Of a stretch of DNA of 9,766 nt, positions 6,250-9,766 are shown piece by piece. Location: contig JAICUV010000119.1 in the NCBI GenBank assembly GCA_025935655.1, positions 1 through 9,766 on the forward strand. Reading direction: 5' to 3'. The notes beneath the pieces were generated by a model. That model made no database searches and was not told the origin of the DNA. It was given only the letters and a program-made list of their open reading frames with translations. This DNA comes from Chloroflexota bacterium (GTDB taxonomy: Bacteria; Chloroflexota; Limnocylindria; Limnocylindrales; CSP1-4). Positions within the stretch are counted from its first letter, which is position 1. The number at the start of each line of letters is the position of its first letter. Position numbers and translations under genes: made by a program.

Positions 6250-8544
6250 TTGCGCAAGCTCGCCTTCACGCTCCTCGCCGCGCTCGTCGCCGGCCTCGGG
6301 ACGCTCGCCCCGATCGCCGCCCCTGCCGCGCAGGCCGCGGGCGGGCCCAAGGTCGCGATCATCGTCGGCGCCACCCACGGCGCGACGGCCAAGTACCGCG
6401 ACTACGGGAACGAGATCGCCGCGGCGGCGCTGAAGTACACCCCGAACGTCGTCAAGGTCTTCAGCCCCCACGCGACGTGGTCCAAGGTGAAGGCGGCGGT
6501 CAACGGGGCCTCGATCATCGTGTACCTGGGCCACGGCAACGGCTGGCCCAGCCCGTACACGTACGACCCGAACTACACGACGAAGGACGGCTTCGGCCTC
6601 AACTACGACGTCAACGGCGACGGCAAGCTCAGCGACTATGAGAACAGGTACTACGGCGAGCCCTCGATCCGGACGCTGACGCCGGCGAAGAACGCGGTCG
6701 TGCTCCTGTTCCACCTGTGCTACGCGTCGGGCAACTCCGAGCCCGGGGACGCGGCGCCCAGCCTCACGACCGCGAAGAAGCGGGTGGACAACTACGCGGC
6801 GGCGTTCATCAAGGCGGGCGCGCGCGCCGTGATCGCGAACGGCCACAGCCACAACCCCTACTACATCGACGCGCTGTTCACGACCCGCCAGACGATGGAC
6901 GAGTACTGGCGCAACGCGCCCGACTTCCACGACAACGTGAAGACGTACGACTCGACGCGGAACCCGGGCTACACCTACCAGCTGGATCCCGAGAGCTCCA
7001 GCAGCTACTACCGGTCCATCGCCGGCAAGATGACCCTCACGACCACGCAGGTCACCGGTGCCGCGTTCGCGAGCACGTCCGGCGACCCGGCCACGTTCGT
7101 CGTGCCGGGCAACGCGAGCCCCGCCTGGGATGGCGCGCCGGTCTACGGCTCCGCGCAGGACGCCGCGCAGGGGACCAACCCGGTGACGTCGCTGCCGATG
7201 ACGGCGAAGGTCCGCATCGACAGCCAGGACCCGTGGTGGAAGACCCCGGACGGCGGCCCGATCTTCGAGATGCACGCCGATGGCGTCGCCGACGGCTGGA
7301 TGACGGGCGCCTCGCTGCAGCCGCGCGACAGCGCGGCCCCCAGGGTCTGGGGCACGGACGAGGGACCCGGGGTGTTCTCGCCCAACGGCGACGGCCGCCA
7401 GGACGACTGGACGCTGTCCGTGGAGCTGTCCGAGCCGAGCGAGTGGACGCTGCGGATCCTCGACGGCGGCGACACGATCGCCCACGAGAGCGGCAGCGGC
7501 GATGTCGCGACCATGACGTGGGCGCCCGCCTCGGGCTCCGTCCACGACGGGACCTACACCTGGCAGGTCGAGGCGACCGACGGCTGGGGCAACGGCCCGC
7601 TCCTGGAAGCGGGCTCGGTCCGCGTCGACACGACCGCGCCGGACCTCGCCCTCGCCGACGCCGACGCGGACGCCGTCCCGAGCTTCGCGCCCAACGGCGA
7701 CGGCTACAGCGAGACGTTCTCGTTCGCGGGCACCTCGAGCGAGGCCGGATCGCTGGTGGCCACCGTGCTCGACGACCACGACAACGAGGTCGACGCGTTC
7801 TCGGCCGCGCTGAGCGGCGGGAGCGCGACGCTCCGCTGGGACGGCAGGGGTGCCGACGGGTTCGTCCCCGACGGCCGCTACACGCTGCACGTCCGCGCCC
7901 GCGACCGCGCGGGGAACCTGTCCGACCCGCAGGTGCGCACCGTCGACGTGTACGCGGCCCTCGGCTTCGTCACGTCCACGCGCTCGGTGTTCTTCCCGCA
8001 GGACGGCGACACGCTGGGCCGCACCACGAGCTTCTCCATGCGCCTGGCGTCACCGGCGACGGTGACCTGGACGGTCGTCGACGCGGGCGGGGCGGTGGTC
8101 CGGACCTTCGCCACGGACACGGCGATGGACGCGGGTACCTGGACCCGGTCGTGGGACGGCCGCAACGACGCCGGCGCCTTCGTCCCGCGGGGCACCTACC
8201 GCTCCGAGGTCCGCGCAAGCGACGGCACCAACAGCGCCGTCCAGCGGGTGGCCGTCGTGGCGGATGCCTTCCGGATCGCGCTCAGCGACTCGACGCCTGC
8301 CCGTGGCCAGCGGATCACGATCACCGTCGTGACGGCCGAGCCCCTGTCGAAGAACCCGCGGGTCACGATCTTCCAGCCGGGGATCGGCAGCTGGAGCGTG
8401 TCCACCACGAAGTCGACGACGACGACCTACAAGGCCAGGGTGACGCTGCGCTCGTCGAAGACGGGGACCATGCGGATCCGGGCGTCCGGCTACGACAGCA
8501 GCGGCCGCGCCCAGGGCTCGAGCGTGTACGTCCGGCTGCATTGA
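6250..8544 (+). CDS. Secreted caspase-like (clan CD) candidate protease with EF-hand loop and three FlgD/CHU_C-like Ig repeats
   Basis: A 764-residue exported protein, family not recognised by name. Residues 1-30 are a Sec signal peptide (RK, hydrophobic core, cleavage near AAQA/A). Residues about 33-260 have the layout of a caspase-like fold: strand KVAIIVG (34-40), strand plus His-Gly ASIIVYLGHGNG (87-98; His95), strand plus Cys AVVLLFHLCYAS (149-160; Cys157), then AAAFIKAGARAVIANG (183-198), a segment common in CHAT and caspase-like domains. Between His95 and Cys157 lies DVNGDGKLSDYE (120-131), a canonical EF-hand calcium loop. About 293-357 may be an SH3-like domain. Three Ig-like repeats follow at about 366-461, 463-567 and 570-672, with VFSPNGDGRQDDW (375-387), SFAPNGDGYSETF (478-490) and a degenerate FFPQDGD (581-587), each later closing with a FlgD-like segment. 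The tail (about 673-764) is beta-rich. TTG start from GGAGA. Peptidase activity is inferred; a non-catalytic surface protein is possible. Confidence 0.85.
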   Translation: MRKLAFTLLAALVAGLGTLAPIAAPAAQAAGGPKVAIIVGATHGATAKYRDYGNEIAAAALKYTPNVVKVFSPHATWSKVKAAVNGASIIVYLGHGNGWPSPYTYDPNYTTKDGFGLNYDVNGDGKLSDYENRYYGEPSIRTLTPAKNAVVLLFHLCYASGNSEPGDAAPSLTTAKKRVDNYAAAFIKAGARAVIANGHSHNPYYIDALFTTRQTMDEYWRNAPDFHDNVKTYDSTRNPGYTYQLDPESSSSYYRSIAGKMTLTTTQVTGAAFASTSGDPATFVVPGNASPAWDGAPVYGSAQDAAQGTNPVTSLPMTAKVRIDSQDPWWKTPDGGPIFEMHADGVADGWMTGASLQPRDSAAPRVWGTDEGPGVFSPNGDGRQDDWTLSVELSEPSEWTLRILDGGDTIAHESGSGDVATMTWAPASGSVHDGTYTWQVEATDGWGNGPLLEAGSVRVDTTAPDLALADADADAVPSFAPNGDGYSETFSFAGTSSEAGSLVATVLDDHDNEVDAFSAALSGGSATLRWDGRGADGFVPDGRYTLHVRARDRAGNLSDPQVRTVDVYAALGFVTSTRSVFFPQDGDTLGRTTSFSMRLASPATVTWTVVDAGGAVVRTFATDTAMDAGTWTRSWDGRNDAGAFVPRGTYRSEVRASDGTNSAVQRVAVVADAFRIALSDSTPARGQRITITVVTAEPLSKNPRVTIFQPGIGSWSVSTTKSTTTTYKARVTLRSSKTGTMRIRASGYDSSGRAQGSSVYVRLH

Positions 8545-8546
8545 CG

Positions 8547-8574
8547 CCGGCGGCCACGACGGGAGGCACGCCGG
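8547..8574 (+). terminator. Weak inverted repeat after the secreted-protein gene
   Basis: CCGGCG (8547-8552) pairs with CGCCGG (8569-8574) across a 16-nt loop, starting 2 nt after the stop codon. There is no T-run. The stem is short for so GC-rich a region, so it is only a candidate. Confidence 0.25.
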
Positions 8575-8757
8575 AACCGCACCAGACCGCACCTGACCCA
8601 CCCGTACCGGTCCGGACCATGACCATGGGGTGATGGGCCGGCCCGGCGCAGCGGCCTAGGGTTGTGCTCCCACGCCGGAGCGCCCGATCGCTCGGACACG
8701 TCGGCAGGGGCCCGCGCCCCGCGGTCAGGCGGCTGCGCGGGCATCTCCGACCAGAGG
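8575..8757 (+). other. Intergenic region upstream of the GH18 gene
   Basis: This stretch should contain the promoter of the GH18 gene. TAGGGT at 8657-8662 fits the TANNNT -10 pattern, giving a leader of about 95 nt, but no recognisable -35 lies at the right distance. GGTCCGGACC (8609-8618) is a perfect 10-bp palindrome and might be a regulator site. No gene is seen. Confidence 0.3.
8753..8757 (+). promoter_or_regulatory. Ribosome binding site deciding the GH18 start
   Basis: AGAGG abuts the ATG at 8758 with no spacing but stands 6 nt before the in-frame GTG at 8764. Spacing therefore favours the GTG, which removes only two residues and leaves the signal peptide intact. Confidence 0.5.
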
Positions 8758-8763
8758 ATGGCC

Positions 8764-9766
8764 GTGACCCGATCCCGCATGCTCGCACGCCCGGTCCGCC
8801 AGCTCGCGAGCACGGCGCTCGTGGCGCTGCTCGTGGCCGGCCTCCTCCCCGCGCCCGCTCCGGCCGCCGCCGCGGAGCCCGCGGTGCCGGATGTGGCCGA
8901 TGTGCTCCCCGCCATCGACGACGGCGGGGCCGGTGGCCCGGGCGAGCTCCCGTCGACGGCCTACGTCGAGTGGCTCGCGCACGAGCACGACCGGATCGAC
9001 TTCACGCCCGGCGGTCGCGTCAGCGTCGGGTACAAGCCCCGCGCCAACGATCGCTGGCCGGTGGGCGGCCAGGCCCCACGCGCGCTGCCCGCCGGCCGCG
9101 TGGCAGGCCGCGACATGGCGGAGATGGCCAACGGGACCGCCTGGACGGCGCCGCCCGGCCGGAGGCCCGCGACGCCCGGCGCCGCGACGACGCCCCGGGT
9201 CCCGAGCGTGCAGGCGCCCGTCGACGCGCCGTCCAACGACCGGACGATCGCCGCCGCGGCCGTCAGCATGACCGCCCCCGAGCCCGATCCCGCCTTCGAC
9301 CTGGCCGCCGCGTCGGGCCTGCGCCGCCAGGTCTACGGCTTCCTCCCGTACTGGGAGGTGAGCGGCGCCTCGACGAAGCTCAACTACGACGTCCTGTCCA
9401 CGATCGCCTACTTCTCCGTGGGCGCGACGGGCAAGGGCAACCTCAAGAAGCGTGACGCCGACGGCACGTCGACCACGGGCTGGGGCGGCTGGACGAGCTC
9501 GAGCATGACCCAGGTCATCAACGCCGCCCATCGCCAGGGGACCCGCGTCGTGCTCACCGTGAGCGTGTTCGCGTGGACCAGCAGCCAGGCAGCCGTCCAG
9601 CGGGCAGTGCTCGGCAGCGCTGGGGCGCGCGCGAACCTCGCGCGGCAGGTCGTGGCGGCCGTCCGCGACCGGGGCGCGGACGGCGTGAACCTCGACTTCG
9701 AGCCGCTGGCGAGCGGCTACGGGGACGAGTTCGTGGCGTTGCTCCGGACGCTGCGCAGCGAGTTCA
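8764..9766 (+). CDS. Secreted glycoside hydrolase family 18 protein (3' truncated by the window)
   Basis: The visible 334 residues begin with a Sec signal peptide (1 to about 37: basic start, hydrophobic core STALVALLVAGLLP, cleavage after an Ala run). Residues about 60-125 form a segment I do not recognise (ELPSTAYVEWLAHEHDRIDF at 61-80, then GGRVSVGYKPR at 83-93), followed by a Pro/Ala-rich linker to about 185. The GH18 TIM barrel starts at VYGFLPYWEV (190-199), with STIAYFSVGATG (212-223) and VINAAHRQGTRVVLTVSVF (251-269). The active-site strand is DGVNLDFEP (306-314), keeping the family Asp311 and the catalytic acid Glu313; Asn309 stands where many chitinases have Asp. The Asn form recalls spore-cortex and YaaH-type GH18 enzymes. 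Substrate could be chitin, peptidoglycan or another N-acetylglucosamine polymer. Start at GTG from the AGAGG site; ATG at 8758 is the alternative. The barrel continues past the window end. Confidence 0.88.
   Translation, partial: MTRSRMLARPVRQLASTALVALLVAGLLPAPAPAAAAEPAVPDVADVLPAIDDGGAGGPGELPSTAYVEWLAHEHDRIDFTPGGRVSVGYKPRANDRWPVGGQAPRALPAGRVAGRDMAEMANGTAWTAPPGRRPATPGAATTPRVPSVQAPVDAPSNDRTIAAAAVSMTAPEPDPAFDLAAASGLRRQVYGFLPYWEVSGASTKLNYDVLSTIAYFSVGATGKGNLKKRDADGTSTTGWGGWTSSSMTQVINAAHRQGTRVVLTVSVFAWTSSQAAVQRAVLGSAGARANLARQVVAAVRDRGADGVNLDFEPLASGYGDEFVALLRTLRSEF

Noticed and set aside
6193..7890. Long open frame on the minus strand (over 560 codons).
   Set aside because: It mirrors the secreted protein gene; its translation is Arg/Val/Gly-rich with no motif, as expected of an antisense shadow.
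2434..8597. The 13-mer GACCGCACCTGAC occurs at 2434-2446 and 8585-8597.
   Set aside because: About one such exact match is expected by chance in a GC-biased window of this size, and flanks do not align.

Overview
This GC-rich window (roughly 70% G+C by eye, strong G/C third-position bias) looks like the chromosome of a free-living bacterium with a rod-shape system and a large secretome. The Mbl-like MreB, the short RmlA type, leaderless-style promoters and large secreted proteins with FlgD/CHU_C-like Ig repeats would suit a high-GC Chloroflexota lineage (Limnocylindria-like), with Actinomycetota as the alternative. This placement is an inference; the window has no rRNA or other decisive marker.

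Layout. (1) 1-2232, plus strand: cell-shape genes mreB and mreC. The usual mreD and the penicillin-binding protein 2/rodA pair do not follow. (2) 2233-3194: an accessory-looking junction with a stack of inverted repeats, one minus-strand gene (an XRE-type helix-turn-helix protein with a possible nuclease-like C-terminal domain), and an 81-bp divergent promoter region carrying an 11-bp-period direct repeat that could be its operator. (3) 3195-5989, plus strand: a tightly packed rmlA-rmlB-rmlD operon for dTDP-L-rhamnose. The junctions are a 4-bp GTGA overlap and a 3-bp gap. The 3,5-epimerase gene rmlC is absent here. (4) 6250-8544: a 764-residue secreted protein. Its N-terminal domain has the layout of a clan CD (caspase/gingipain-like) cysteine peptidase, with a textbook EF-hand calcium loop between the candidate catalytic His and Cys, followed by three FlgD/CHU_C-like Ig repeats. 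(5) 8764-end: the 5' part of a secreted glycoside hydrolase family 18 protein, cut by the window edge just after its catalytic motif.

How the genes fit together. Apart from the helix-turn-helix gene, the window concerns the cell envelope: MreBC guides lateral wall synthesis, RmlABD makes the rhamnose donor for surface polysaccharide, and the last two proteins are exported and probably act on the surface or outside the cell. No tRNA, rRNA, CRISPR array, transposase or replication origin was seen. The strongest candidates for something undescribed are the caspase-like/EF-hand/Ig-repeat protein and the helix-turn-helix/nuclease-like gene with its putative operator.
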